Source: Nemopilema nomurai
Taxonomy: Eukaryota > Cnidaria > Scyphozoa > Rhizostomeae > Rhizostomatidae
Length of the DNA stretch: 64,000 nucleotides
Assembly: GCA_003864495.1 (NCBI GenBank)
Contig: ML133457.1
Coordinates: forward strand, 682,001 to 746,000
Reading direction: 5' to 3'
The notes under the pieces were generated by a model, which was not told the origin of the DNA, did not search any database, and saw only the letters and a program-made list of their open reading frames with translations. How positions within the stretch are numbered: position 1 is the stretch's first letter; each line of letters opens with the position of its first letter. Positions 45,557 to 58,803 of this stretch are shown piece after piece. The translations under genes and the position numbers were made by a program.

Positions 45557-48500
45557 ATGGATTTAGTGGCGGATGAAGAGTTTGAGAAGCTTCTAGAGAA
45601 TTATGATATTCTAAACGATCAAGATGAACCTGAAATACGGGGTAGGAGCACAAAGATTGATTTTTACGATGGCCTTTTTCCAGCCACATGAATAATTTCA
45701 AGTCGCTTTGGTTTATAAAGTAAATGTGCTTCTCTCTATTTTCCAAAATGGCCACAAAAATCAGTCCGCATTAACTGGCGCATGCAGTGGGTGTCACACC
45801 CCTCCACGACCCTAAGCACCCCTGCACACCATTTCAAAAACTCCCTCCGCGCCCCCTCCATGATAAAACGTCTGTCAGCAAACTGTCCACTTTGACTTCA
45901 TTGTGTTTTGCGATGAGCCATATATTTTAAATTAGATTCTTTGGAATATTGGTGGAATCTATGCATTGGCTTGGATTATTGGTGAAATCTTTTCGTCAGA
46001 GCCCCTGGTTAATTGTATTTGACTATTTTGTGCTTTGCTTTAGAAATATAATAATAAATAACTAAGATAGTTGGTGTCATTGAAAGCAAAGTAAAAGTAA
46101 AAATTTTGCAGACATGTGCACATAAGAAACTGTGTCAAGAGTGACAGTTTAGTATTGGGTAATATGTAAACACATGTAATTTTGTAATTATAATTTTGTC
46201 CATACTGTGATTTTTCTTTATGTTTGTTTTGCCGTAATTTGCGTTTGATGGGATCTTTGATGTCTTATCTGCTTCTAAGCATATTGGTGAAACATTTTTA
46301 GCATGATAAAATTGTTTAGCTGGGCATGTTCAACATCCCTTGATTGTCAAGAATTTGTTATAATGACTAACCTTCAAGGTTGTTATGAAGATGAGATATG
46401 ATTTGACAATTATTGCTTCAAGCTGTGATCATAAAGCTTCATAAGTCTGTGTTGCTGGCACCACAAATTTAATGCTTAATGTAATGCACGAGATTAAGTA
46501 TGAGCTTACAGTATCAACTTAAATCATTACATTCTATACATCAAATACATGTGAAATTTTTCCAATCTTTTTCATTTTGTTTTACTTGATTTGGAGGCAA
46601 GAACAAGAGTTTTATTTTCTATCTAGCACAACCCATCTATCTTGTCTATCTATTTTCAATTCTGCCAATGCAGCACCCATTTTGTTACACCCATGCACCC
46701 CTCTTCTATAAAACTCAGACTAGTGACCTAGAATATCAAATTATGATCTGCCCTGACTACACAAAACCAACTGTTTCCTACCTGATCAAAGCACAAGTTG
46801 GAAGCTCTAAGTAGTAGCTTTGAACTGTCATATTCTTTAAGCCACAACTATGCTGAAATCTGTCTAGGTGCCATTGAGCACTAGGAATCGTAATTAAAAA
46901 CATGATCTATTGTATTTGAAACACACACACAGATATGCACACACACATGCATGCACGCAATCACCGATACTCAAATATATACACACACATAAAAAGTTTG
47001 AATTCTTTTATTTCTTTGCCCTTTGACGAATTGCCAACCTATTTACAAGGTTGGTGCTTAGACCAATGGAATTCTGACTCTTCTCATCTCTGTTTTCCAT
47101 TATCTTGTTTATTTATGGATTCAGAGTTCATTGCAGTGTTTCTTTTTTGGTACTGGTTTGTAAAGTTTGACAAGTGCTCTATGTCGTAAACTTGATGTTT
47201 TACCCACATTTTATATATTGAGCAGGGAAATCATGCAGATTCGTACAAGTGAAGGGATAACCAGACATTATTACCTTCTATATATGATGGGGCTTTAATC
47301 CCAGGTTTTGCTCTTAGCCTGCAAGATATGCAGCAATTTCAAGGGCAATTAAGTATAATCTCTGGAATAGATATCCAAGCATAAGAAAGCATCAGAAATC
47401 ATAGAATAGGTTTTGCTCTTAGTCTGCAAGATATACAGCAATTTAAAGGGCAATTAAGTATAATCTCTGGAATGGATGTCCAAGCATAACAAAGTATTAG
47501 AAATCATAGAATATCCTTTTGAATGTGAGATATATTCAAAGGGGCAACATGTGTGCAATTGAGGAATCAAGTTCCTCTAAATCACTTTTTGACCCCCTTA
47601 TCTTGGTACAATTGATAAATTCACGTTCAGTCAGGTATCTGTATCTATGGATGTTATTCTATTTCCAATTGTTTCTTAGTGGCGACATCACATGTCTTAA
47701 TGTTGATTGTAATATTAAATTGATGTGCTTGGTTTCCAATTCAGAAACACCATGATACTCAAGTCCTTACTTTTTCACCCTGAAAAGTGTTATTGATTCT
47801 TTTTCTTTTCCCAAATCTTTTTTGGACTTTGGGAACTTCTTTTCTATTATTGAATTTTTCCTCTGGTTCTGTGTTCCAGTCCAGCTGCATAATTTAGACT
47901 TCTTAATGCCCTGCTATAAATTTCTTGATTCAATAATAATTGATTTATTGATTGCCTTGATTTGGTTAATTTGATAAGATACTTTGTCGGAATCTCAACA
48001 CGACCATATGATTATGCAATTGCCAGGTCAAAAAAGTTATAAGATAATATATGGTTTAGATACACACGCACACAGCTGCAAACTATGCGCCTAACCTTAG
48101 GCCTCTAAATTTTGTGAAGTGTGTTTACATTAGTGTTAATGGTGAGCAGTAGCTTACAACTCGATTTGAAGAAATGTTGTATTTTGCTGTAACAGAATCC
48201 TTGCCATTTTGTAGAATTGATGGAAATTCAGAAGGCTTTTTCTGTTTTTTCTAGAGAAGAAAGCTGTGCTTGAAATCTCCAAGGCGGTTGCACGCCTCCC
48301 ATCTCTACCAGTCTTGTCAGAATGGTCGAGAGGCAATTCCTGTGAGTCGATTCAAAACAGTGACAAGTTAGAAGTACCACAGGGAATCAGATCACTGCAA
48401 AGCAAGGCAAGGGACTTTTCAAACCGTTTTATAATAGAAGTTTGCGCCTTGACGGTCAGCTCAGAGTATGTCGGAAATATGATCTTAAAAATGATAGAAG

Positions 48501-51500
48501 AACGCAAATGCGCAGGAGAGGGGTTTGAAACAAGCAGCATCGAGAATCTGATAAAAACAGTCAAAGAATTGGCACAGCATAAAAAAATACGCAAAGACGA
48601 AGTGTCTGAAGTCATTCTTGATTCCAAGAAAATAGTCCCACTTGAAATTCTACTTCCGCTAACTAGCATCGGATTACTGTCTCTAAGCAAGTATATTATC
48701 GCATCTCTAGATGAAGGGTTTGATAGTGCTATGACTGAGAATCGCTTTTCGTCTCTACGTTCTGATCTTAAGGAGTTTTTCTGCACAAACACATCGAAAG
48801 GAGATACAAAGTTACCGGTTGAAAAAGTATTGGAGTTCATAACATCCATAATTGCTCTTAGTTATACTGCCAAAGATGTCTCAAAAAATGTTCAGAATTT
48901 TTTAAATGCAATGATTTGTGAATTGTTTGAGGAGCATGAATTCAAGAGCTTGTTTGAGAACAAAGCAAATGTAACATTGCTCGCAAAGCTAGCTAGCATT
49001 GATATTGTTGATAAGGAAGTCATCAAGGCTCGAGCTGATTTTTTCATGCAACTTGTGAAGAGTTTTCTAAGGTCTGAGCAAAGGACAGCAATAGAGGATG
49101 CATTTATAATGCATTCGGAGTGGGTTTTCGCTGAACTAAGCGAAGCTGCAATCAGCATTTTGCAAGCAATGATTGTTTTCGTAAGCGACAAAGATTTAAT
49201 CTCGGTTGTGACGTCATCAATGCATGAAGCAACTTGCGATTTCCAAAGGCTACTTTCGCTCATTTCAGTTTGGCTCGTGTCAACAGAGAGTGCACCAGAT
49301 ATCTTTGCAAGAACCCTTACCAGTGCTCTAATCGACTCGGTTGAGCTACAACATGTACCACTTATCAAGTCCACTCTTCTGGTGGCCAGGCACTGCTCCT
49401 TACAGACGCATTCTGGGTTTCCGACTTACTCAGATTGGCTAGATACGTCATTGAAAGATAACTCGATCCTTAGAAACAGAGACTCGTTAGTTGCATATAT
49501 TCGGTGTATAAATGATCTGCTACCGGTTGAAACAAAAGATTTCTTAAAGAAGCATTTGAAGCTTTGTTTTGACATTTCAGCACCATCGAGTGCTAAGCAT
49601 TTGTTTAATGAATACATTCGCATCGCAAAGATCAGACTTTGCGAACTGAAAGGAAATACAGTGACTGAAGATTCTTTTCAAGCAAGCAAAGAATTTGACA
49701 AGGGTGCCTTGAGGGATATAGAGACATTTCTGAACCAATATTCAACTTCAAGAAAGATTCCAAAAGCTGTTTTTGAGATGAGCGTCTTTCAAAAGAAATA
49801 CTTTCTCGGTTCTTTCTTGCCAGCATTGCTAAATCCGGAAGCTCTGTTCAAAGATGAAAACCGTAGATGTTTCGTGGAAACCCTGAGAAAACAAGGAAAA
49901 ATACCAAGCAGAGTTTACCAAGATTTTCAGCATGCCTGTGAGCGGCTTAATATTGGCAGAACATTCAGTGATGTTTCGAAGGAAGTCAGTGACCTTGTGG
50001 ATGTAGTCATTAACAAGATAAACGAACTGCCTGATGTCATCGCAAGAGGCTCAAAAGCAGATCCCCCGAAGCAGCAGCGGCTTATTGTGCAAACATATTT
50101 GTCATCTTTGTCGGCACATTTGAAGCATTTCAAAGATGCTTGTGGAAGGAGGGAGAGTAAAGACATCACTCTTTCGCTGTCCACGTGTAATTTTGCTGAC
50201 GTCATAGTTGACAAGATTTGTCAGGCGTATACAGAGAGCTCGAAACACGAATTATATGGTGGTTTCAAATGGGTTAAGTCAGTGCTTCAGATGACATTGA
50301 AAGAAGATCTGTTATCTTATCATTTAAAGCAAGGAATACTAAAACTACTTGACACTGATATTCATATGTTGGAATCGTATCACCTGCATGCACTCTCTTG
50401 TGTTGTTGCCACACTTCAAGCCATCGATAAGCGTGAAGCTGATTTAACAAAGTCATTTTTAAAGCAGGCTGTTCTTTCCACGTTAGGTTCACAAGCAAAC
50501 TCATTGTCACTTAAAAGGGTGCACCAAAGTTTCGAGTTTGTCTCGTACCTGCTATTCTTCTGTTCTTTGGTATCAGACGACGTGGTTATTGTCGATGAAA
50601 ACATAGAAGATGATGTTTGTATTGTTGCTGGCACAATACTGCTGCCAAAAGCAGTCATAGAAATGTGGATCATGATGTCAAGCAGGCTTGAGAGAACATT
50701 ATTTGTCTTAGAAAGTTCAGTTGATGTTCTTTTAAAAGATTCTCCTACTGCACTGAAGGATGTGTTGGAGTTTGCAAAATCAGTTCAGCTTCTCGGTCCA
50801 TACAAAGCTTTCGTCGCCAGCTACCGACTTGATCCAGCCACTTGGCTGAGGTTGGAGCTTAGGATAGATGACAATGAGGATTATGTGCCGATGTATTTGA
50901 AGGAAACTTTTTATCGTAGCCTGATTGGTATCAATAAAGCAGGCGAGTCGGTGGAAAACAATTGGAGCTCATTGGTTATTGCTACAACCATGGTCGACTG
51001 CATTCTTACACGCAAAGTCTTTGATATATACAAAGTACAATCAGAATGTAAAGACAATCACGATCGGAAGGTAGACAGCTTGTCAAACTTACAAAGTAAC
51101 CCAGATCCTGGAGCCGTACTCCCTCCAACGTTCAAAGCTGGTGATCAGCTCTATAATATTGGCTCTGGACACCATTCTTGCAGAATTTCCAATTCACTGT
51201 TGTGCTTTCTTAGGTCCTTGAGCCAAGAGCTTGAGCTTTGTACAACAACTAAAAATTGCTCCTCCTCAGATAGCAGGTCTTGGCTGCTAAGTGCCATATG
51301 CACCTGGCTAAAAGCACTGAAGTGTCACACGCAGGATGGAACAACTGTCACTCATGAAATCAACGTCTCTCCTGTGCATATGTATCAGCTTTGCGCCATT
51401 TTGGATGTACTGCCATCTCATCTGTTGTTTACAAAGACCCTTATGCACCACCCTCCATTTAGTTCGCTTGAAAATCTCATCTCCACGGTTAATGATCTTG

Positions 51501-52378
51501 CTTTGTCCTATCGTGAACTTGTATACTGTCTGCCACTGAACATTTTTATCCGGATTCTCAATGCTCTGACATGTTACTGCAACGAGCTAATGATGTATTC
51601 GAAGAACAGCCTGAGACAGGAAATTGTCTCCATGATTGACCATTTCGTTGTATTTTGCCCAGTTTTCGCTATCTCTCTAGTCAACTACTTCACTGACCCC
51701 GTCGTTGCAGGGAACAAAACGTGTCTCGTTGCCATTGGCAGCACGAGCTTAAAGGAAGTGTCCCTTGTAAACAATGCACTGCGATGTGGCGATCTTTATG
51801 AAATCCCAAAGAGAAAAGTATTTTCAGCACAAATGAGTGGCATTTTCATTTTCATCTATTGGCTTGATTGCACTAATGCCCAGAAGGAAAATCTTTTGTT
51901 GAATATACTCGAATTGCCACCGAAGACTCTGCATGTCATTCTGGAGTGCCTGTTAATCCGTCTTCTTTCGAGTCTTATTGACGGATCGTGGGATAGAGAT
52001 TGTGAAGTGTTTTGGTCCTTTACAATCCGGTTGATCAAAAAAATCCCCAGACTGTACCTTGCCCTTATCGACGACATTTTATCTGGAAATACGTTGCACG
52101 GTGTTGGAGAGCTACGTGATACCTTTGTTTCTAAAGGTCACAGAAAGCTGTTTGCAATGGTCTTTATGAAACTGTTTGCGAAGATGGATCCGTTATATTT
52201 AAGCAAATTCTTAGCGATGGAGAACTCAAAGCACGTGATTCAAAAGTGCACAAGAATCAGTTCTTTGTTACGGAGTGATCATGGTCATGATGCTGGCATT
52301 TCTGTCAGTCCATTTGATGTGACTTTTCTCAAGGAGCAAAGGCTTATCGAAAATGCTTTGCAAGCTAACGTTTGTTGA
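45557..52378 (+). CDS. FANCA: Fanconi anemia group A protein homologue
   Basis: Exon 1 is 45557-45641 (MDLVADEEFEKLLENYDIL...) and exon 2 is 48255-52378. They join in phase 1 across a GTAGGA/TTTCTAG intron, giving 1402 residues against 1455 in human. FANCA is the structural partner of FANCG and FAAP20 in the nuclear core complex that ubiquitinates FANCD2-FANCI at DNA crosslinks. Similarity to human is clearest at about residues 410-610: FPTYSDWL against the human LSYADWF, EYIRIAKIRLCELK against DYISLAKTRLADLK, SFLPALLNPEAL against HFLPALLTPRVL, and QGKIPSRVYQDFQHAC against ADKIPPSLYSTYCQAC. The rest is helical-repeat-like, with YVPMYLKETF and LVYCLPLNIFIRILNALTCY further on. The human gene has 43 exons, so a single 4.1-kb exon here implies massive intron loss. 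A further exon in the 2.6-kb intron cannot be excluded. Confidence 0.92.
46920..46990. repeat. imperfect (CA)n microsatellite
   Basis: Runs of ACACACAC are interrupted by GATATG, TGCATGCACGC and an AT-rich spacer, ending in ATATACACACACAT. Confidence 0.8.
47304..47513. repeat. 105-bp tandem duplication in FANCA intron
   Basis: 47304-47408 and 47409-47513 align end to end. Both begin GGTTTTGCTCTTAG and end AAATCATAGAATA, with about ten substitutions between them, so the duplication is moderately old. Confidence 0.85.
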
Positions 52379-53597
52379 GTTACCTTAATTATTATATTGT
52401 TTATATCAAACATTGCAACAATTTTTCTTATTTTGAAGCAAGATACCACTGGTGCTGAAGAACTGAGAATCAATGGAATGTTAATGATTGTTGAATTTGA
52501 ATTATTTTTGAAATTAGTTTTTCAATGTATAAACTTCACTGAGTATATACCAGTATGCTTTCGTGATGTAGAACTGTACGAATAGTACTTGTTCGTAGAT
52601 GAAATCGCTCTGCTTATTGTATGTAAATTTGCTATTTGGCGGAGAGCATTCTTTCTCAGACTAGCAATGATACTTTTTGTTTAAATAGAATAACCAGCCT
52701 TCTCACTGCCCAGTTTTCTGTCTGCATTTTCTAGGCGCTAACCCATTTGAGCTTCTAACAGGCTCAGCAAATGATTAAAATTCCCATGTCGTGAACGCAC
52801 TGGTGTTTCAAAAGATTCTGCTAATCTATTCCTAGTAATTTATCTATTAATGGAAAATGAGCCTCAGAGATTTCCTGGATGTTGGTTTTCGAAACCTTTC
52901 AGTTCATTAATAGCCAAGGATTTCAATTTCGTCTCAGACACATGGATCTAACCTTTGTGTTCTACAAAATTTTATTGATCTGGAATTAATTCTATTAGGT
53001 TTAAAGTTTCTTTTTAAGTGTGTAATTGACAGCTAGTAAAAAAGTCTCCAAAAATATTTTAATTGTATGAACATTCATAGCAGATGAATCGAGAATGCAT
53101 AAGCATTCCGATCTCTGTAATGGGATTACAGACACGTAGGTCTCAATTTGCTCGTTGGAATCCGTCTTTTCGGTATGCAATTCAGTCGCACCAGTTTTCA
53201 GTGAGATAACTACAGCTTTTGCTAAAATATTTTGTTTACCATGACTTCATTTTGCACTAGTAGCAAGCCACTTCAAGCTGGTATTTGAGTTTCAAACCTT
53301 TATTTACGACTAACCACACATGTCTAGCAGAAATATGGCCCTTTCTACGTTCTGAAGATATCTTTGTTTCTGTATGACTGCTTATTGTATGTATAATGAT
53401 AGCACGCCATAAAAACCTTCAAGGTTAACGAAGCGTCTTGTGAACTTCTAAAAATCTAATACCTTGTGAAATCAATTAACTGATTGTCATCTTGCTCTTA
53501 AAAACAAGCATGTTCAACGTCTTCTTTCTTACCGCACTTTTTACTTCTTAAACTCACAATTCATATCGAAACACACCTCATCTACTTTCCCACCTTC

Positions 53598-53832
53598 TAT
53601 AGCCTGCGTGCAGATTCGAGAGTCTGCAAAATTAAGTGCCAAAGCTTTTCCGGCCTCTTTTTGAAAAACAACTAGACCTCTTTGTTGAATTTGCCAAAAT
53701 GCTTGGAGGGCTTTCATTTGTTTTGTATTTTGGCTCATCAGATGGTAGGGAGGCTGGACAAGCTTTTTATTCGGTTGCGCAGACTTGAATATTTCACATA
53801 GAAAAATCTTTAGAGTCTGCACGCAAGCTACC
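53598..53832. mobile_element. candidate MITE with TAGCCTGCGTGCAGA termini
   Basis: AGCCTGCGTGCAGA at 53601-53614 is matched in inverted orientation by TCTGCACGCAAGCT at 53816-53829 (13 of 14 bases complementary). About 235 bp are enclosed. The terminus style resembles non-autonomous cut-and-paste DNA transposons in animals. The 103-codon minus-strand frame covering it is not taken as a gene. Confidence 0.6.
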
Positions 53833-55153
53833 CTTGTACAACACACATCCACCGCTCTAAAATTGATACTAGTCCATCGAAAAGCTCCTTCTTTAATGCG
53901 ATTCAGAAACGTACTTTGATTTTGTCCGCTAACACAACTTTGGCTAGTTCGATCGCGAACCCCGAATACTTTATGTGTTTTGATGAGTACGATTTCATCA
54001 TACAGTACTAGGTTACTATCAAAGAGAAAGGCACCTATTGAAGTTGGAAAACACTACTGCCCTTGGATCACTAAAACTCTTTAATGTTTCTTACAGCCAC
54101 TGTCTGGGCTGCAGTGGCAGGATGACAGAAAACACCTGTTTGGGATTGTCTCAAAGCAAGAAATCTGTACAGGCCACCATGAAAGTAATACTGAATAGTT
54201 AGCTGATCTGTTCTTGTGCCTTAACGGCCTGTTGGCAGAGAAACCAATTAAAGTTTCAAGTGTGAATGTGCAGCCAAAAAGAAAGATTTAACTGGATTAA
54301 GAATGACTGTAAGCAATAGACAAAAGACCGTCTGTTCTTTAGTAAGGAAGCCAAAGTCCTAAGCAGAGATTACCAGTATTTCACAAGATAGAGACCCAAT
54401 AGACATAGGAACATAGTTTGTTAAAGTCTTTAAGGGACTCTGACTTAGCCACAGACAGCATAACTATAAAAGTATATTGATGAATTATTCAGTGGCAGAC
54501 CTATTGTGACAGTAGAAGCAATATTTGAATCCCAGTCGTTGGGTCACGGCCCCAGTAACGGTTAAGTGGGGTAGCTCCTTAACACAAGCATGTTTCCCGA
54601 ATTGTCGAGCAATTTTGATTGCCATGCCCTGAAAATTAACTTCATATAAAATGAAAGCTTTTCCACTTTGTTAACAAACCTGATAGCAAGTTTGTGTACT
54701 CTAATTGGAAACTTTAAAATAAGATCGGTTCAATGCCCACCTGTAAATCAATAGGACAACTTAACAAATAGAATATTCGGAAAGGAGTTAATATTTGTGA
54801 TGTTACTCAAGCCATATTGTCACTAAATGCGATTATAGAATTTTTCATACAATTGAACATGTGGTACAATAGCATGAAAATCAGCTAGACACGAAGTTTA
54901 TCATCTTCTCCCTTGAACTTCCATAATCATAAGCTCTCTACAGTCTTTATTGTGCGGAAATTTCCTTAAAAGTGGAAGCACTACTTATTGCTGTGACAAA
55001 AAACCTGGAACAAGTCACGTGACGTGCTTACAAACTAGACAGACACCGTTTCCTGTAAGTGTCTGTGTAGAACGTGCGATTGCAATCTGTGTTGCGTAAT
55101 GGGCGAATATCGTTTTCCATGAAAGTATCTTATTTCGCGGAAGCTGATACGCC

Positions 55154-55161
55154 TATATAAA
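55154..55161 (+). promoter_or_regulatory. TATA box candidate (TATATAAA)
   Basis: GCCTATATAAATGGGG is a strong consensus TATA box with GC-containing flanks, standing out in otherwise loose AT-rich DNA. A start would be expected about 30 bp downstream, near 55185-55192. An upstream exon for the signal-peptide gene at the right edge could begin here, but no link is shown. Confidence 0.35.
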
Positions 55162-57335
55162 TGGGGTGTAGAGAAAGCTCAATAGCTAAGCCACTCAAGC
55201 AATTGAGATGAGAATACTGAGTAGCTTCTGAAGAAGGCAAGGCGCTTTAAGGTTGGTTCTCATCCTCTTAGCCTCAAAGGCCATTTATCTTTATCATTGT
55301 AGAGTTCCAAACCATGCTAAACCCTAGCTTTCCAGGTAGCATTAACACTTGATTGGCATTTCAAATGTAGCAGCATCGACGAAAAACATAACACAACTTT
55401 CGAGATAAATTTACCATGTTGATGAATTCTTTGAAACGTAATACTTCTTACATGTCTGTTTTGCGATTTGTGAAGGCGAAGGTGTGATCGGAGGACTAGC
55501 CACACACATTCCCGCGAGAAGCCCGCGTCTATGTCCATCAACGAAAGGCCAAGTTTCAATGATCATATACTTAATCTAATGTTGAGAATTAAGAATTAGG
55601 CCGATAACACTTTGAATGAAAGTACTAAACATATTGTGTAAAGGTCTACATAAAGTCATACACCTTACTCAAGTATGATATGCCAAAGGCAAGCGAATGG
55701 TACTGAGTTTGATTATTTTCCTATTCTCTTCCTGCTTATTTAGCGACCAATCTCTATGCTCTATTCTTCTAGACTACAAATTTTCCCATATCGCAATCTG
55801 TATGAGCATATTTGGAAAAAATACGATTTATATCACCAGCAGTACTGTAAACAAGTAATACATGTAAGCAAGAAACTTAAAAGAATAAATGAGTTATCTA
55901 AGAAACATTATAAAAAGCAAGTTTTCTACATTTCAGTTTTGGTATGTTTTTTGAACAATTTTCTACAACCAAACGAATACTTTGCTTACAGTTGAGTAAG
56001 AACTGCCTGTGACAAAGATTTTGAAAGTGTATTCATCCATGTATCAACAAATGAACTAAATAAGATTTATTTGTGACTGGCCATCATAGCTCTATGAACG
56101 TTTGTAGCATTGTAATTTTCGAATTGTGTTGTGCTACAAAGCTATATGGTATACATATTTCATATATATGTCATGCACTGCATTATTAATGTTACATTGG
56201 TAAAGGTAATGATGGAGCTAGTCACCTAAAGCTCGGTAATAGCAATAGTTGTAATCTAAATACCTCGAATATGTGCAGCTCATTATAAACAGCATGGAAG
56301 ACTTCATGAAACATAAGAAGCACTAGGTTTTCAGAGCAGGTTTTTTATTTCTCCGACGGAATGAAACTCCAAGGTTCTCTTTACTTCTTCCTTTGAGTTC
56401 GCAGGTTGTGAAACTATGCTTTCTGTGTACAAAAAGATTAGTTTTACAAAATGGACACCAAAACAAAACTTGTTTATTGAAGGTTGTGTGATACAAACAT
56501 ATCATTCATAAAAAGTTTCTTTCTCTGTCATAAAGTATCGCAGACATTTTTGATAATAGTTTTTTTGTAAAGTCTTTATTCGACAACAATGTCGCAATTC
56601 TCTAGTGCCTTTTAATTTTAGTTACCGAAAGTTTTTAGGGACAAAATTCCTGCCCTTCCAAACGCTTTTTGAGGTTAAACAGTAATGACCTAGCAAAAAT
56701 ATATTTTACAAATATATATCGTTTACTGGCTTGTCATAATATTGCGTTATTTACATTTACATTTGTGGTAATTTTTTTGATACATTTGATATATTAATAT
56801 TCAAAGTGATATGTTATCAACTCATGAAAAATTGCGTTATCTTTCTCGTGTTGTAAAAATATTAAAAAGCAAACAAGTGTTTTAATGATTGTAAATGCTG
56901 ATCTGTTACTTTGAAAAACCTAAAGGTGGGTATGTGAGTTCTATGTTAGTTAAAAATACCTGTTTCGCCTTCTTTCGGACTTATCTTATTTGATCTAATT
57001 AATTATTTGTAGCACATGCCTTTGATAGCAACTAAAAATGGTTTCCTTATTGAGTGATATTATTTTCATAAGTCAAAAAATTGTTTTGGGGAATCCGAAT
57101 TCTTAACAGCAATAATCAGTCAGTATTCTCGTAATATTGTGTAGATTTGCTATACGGTCGTGTATGACATTGGTTTTTTTCGAAAACATTTGTAAGAGGA
57201 AATAAATCGATCATGGAGTATTTGGCTTAATAACCGCCTACTCCTCCAATGTTTAGGCAGATTTCCAACTCAAAAGGAATGTTATGTTTTTTTCAATAAA
57301 TCCTCATCTTAAATACTAGCAGGCTGTTATTGGCT

Positions 57336-57689
57336 TTAATAGTGACCTACCGTGCAACTTTCGCTAGCTTCAGTCGATTTTGGGATTAAATTGGATTTAA
57401 ACATCCATTCAGATACTCGGTGACGCATTTTCTTTGATTGTCTGCTCAGGTTTCCAAGATCACAACCTAGGCAAACTTGAAGCGTGATTGTCGAAGAAAG
57501 TTGATCAACAACCAGATTAATCTTTGAGTTAGTGAAGACCAATCTTTTAGGGGTACAAGCAATCTTACAATTTGAATAGTTACAATCTAAGAAAAATAGA
57601 TTACTAGTTTCTTTAAGATTACTATCGCTTAAAAATTGCAACATGCAGATTGACAATATCTGAGAAAACCAGCTTTTGATATTAGACAT
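57336..57689 (-). CDS. open frame of 117 codons, uncertain
   Basis: A minus-strand frame starting MSNIKSWFSQILSICMLQFL and ending EASESCTVGHY. It has mixed, protein-like composition with seven cysteines. It has no recognised domain, no neighbours in phase and no promoter. It could be an exon of an unknown gene or a chance frame. Confidence 0.2.
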   Translation of the reverse strand: MSNIKSWFSQILSICMLQFLSDSNLKETSNLFFLDCNYSNCKIACTPKRLVFTNSKINLVVDQLSSTITLQVCLGCDLGNLSRQSKKMRHRVSEWMFKSNLIPKSTEASESCTVGHY

Positions 57690-58702
57690 CCGTAGTTTAG
57701 TTGTTCAAGTTTTTAAAGGAAATAAGGTGTGGATTCCTCCACTCCCACAATGTATTATCCCACTGTCCCCAAAACTCTGGAGCTAGACTCATCCTGTTGC
57801 TATGCCCCATAAAGTTTCAAAGTGAGGCTCAGAAAATATATAACCAATTAGATAGAAGCACAGAATAGAGATTTCTGATTACTAGAAAGTCGTAAAGGTT
57901 TTCTTCAGGTCATAAAGTCAATGAGGGGGTACTCATTCAGAAGATTGGATTTTGTTGACGGAAAACCGAATTAGCCTTCGATGTCCACATCAAACGTAAA
58001 GTCTAGCTTAGATTTTGACTTAACTTATGACAAGCTCAAGTTTAAATCAACGTAAGACTAAAGAAATCGTTACTTGTCTACTTAAAGCACGAATAACCTG
58101 CATACTTTGAGTAATCGGATCCAATCGTCACTAGTATGTATCAAAGACTTTCTTCACATAAGCTGAAGTAATATTATATTGCTTTTATCCTTTTGTTATG
58201 TCAATACTACTTGGAACTTTATGAGCAAAAAAGGACAGAGGAAAATAAGTGGCTCCATAAAAGAACTGGTTAGGCTACAAAAGGCCGAACCCAGTAGCTC
58301 ATAACACAAGCATTCGATAACTTGGGATGAACGTATCAGATTTCGTATCACTCCCAATAAATTTGAATGTTATATTTTGAATTATCGTTGTTCCTATGTT
58401 CGGCTCTGCTCATATGACCCACTTGTTTAATGGCTCATCTGCTATGGAGCTCTGCATTTGATGATATATATGCATTCGTTTCGGCGTGTTAAATGAAAAG
58501 GTGTCTCATATAGCTTGACAAAGGTCTTTGTATGTCAATACTTCGCAGCTAAAGAATGCGACCACTCTTTGAACTCAACATGGCCCTTGGGACTAGCTGA
58601 GGAATTTGAGGTAGACCTTTTCTGTAGAGGTCTTTCTGGGTCGTTCTGCTTATTAAAATAAAAGACATTTAGACAGTTAATCTTTTGCATTCACATCTTC
58701 AG

Positions 58703-58803
58703 AGAACAGTGTACGGACATTGAGAGACCATACCCTTAGGCCATCAAAGCAGAAAAGAACCAAGAGAGTGAATTCGCCTGTTTTTTGGTCTATGAAAGTT
58801 AAG
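58703..58803 (+). CDS. orphan internal exon candidate
   Basis: The segment lies between a good acceptor (CACATCTTCAG) and a strong donor (AAG/GTAAGA). In one frame it reads NSVRTLRDHTLRPSKQKRTK then RVNSPVFWSMKVK: entry phase 1, exit phase 0. The peptide is strongly basic with a KRTKR site. No partner exon was found, and its exit phase does not match the next candidate exon (entry phase 1). It may belong to an alternative transcript, to an unseen gene, or be chance. Confidence 0.3.

Larger units (their letters stand above)
45642..48254 (+). other. intron 1 of FANCA
   Basis: The intron of 2.6 kb contains a CA-rich microsatellite (about 46920-46990) and a 105-bp tandem duplication (47304-47513), both listed separately. 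Short frames are present, but none with convincing splice sites. Confidence 0.65.
52379..58702. other. long non-coding region downstream of FANCA
   Basis: About 6.3 kb, AT-rich. It contains a MITE-like element at about 53598-53832 and a TATA box at 55154-55161. The only frame over 105 codons is on the minus strand (57336-57689), listed separately with low confidence. No RNA gene was recognised. Confidence 0.5.

Noticed and set aside
48352..50673. Several minus-strand frames up to 165 codons across FANCA
   Set aside because: They lie opposite a long conserved coding exon and have no independent support.
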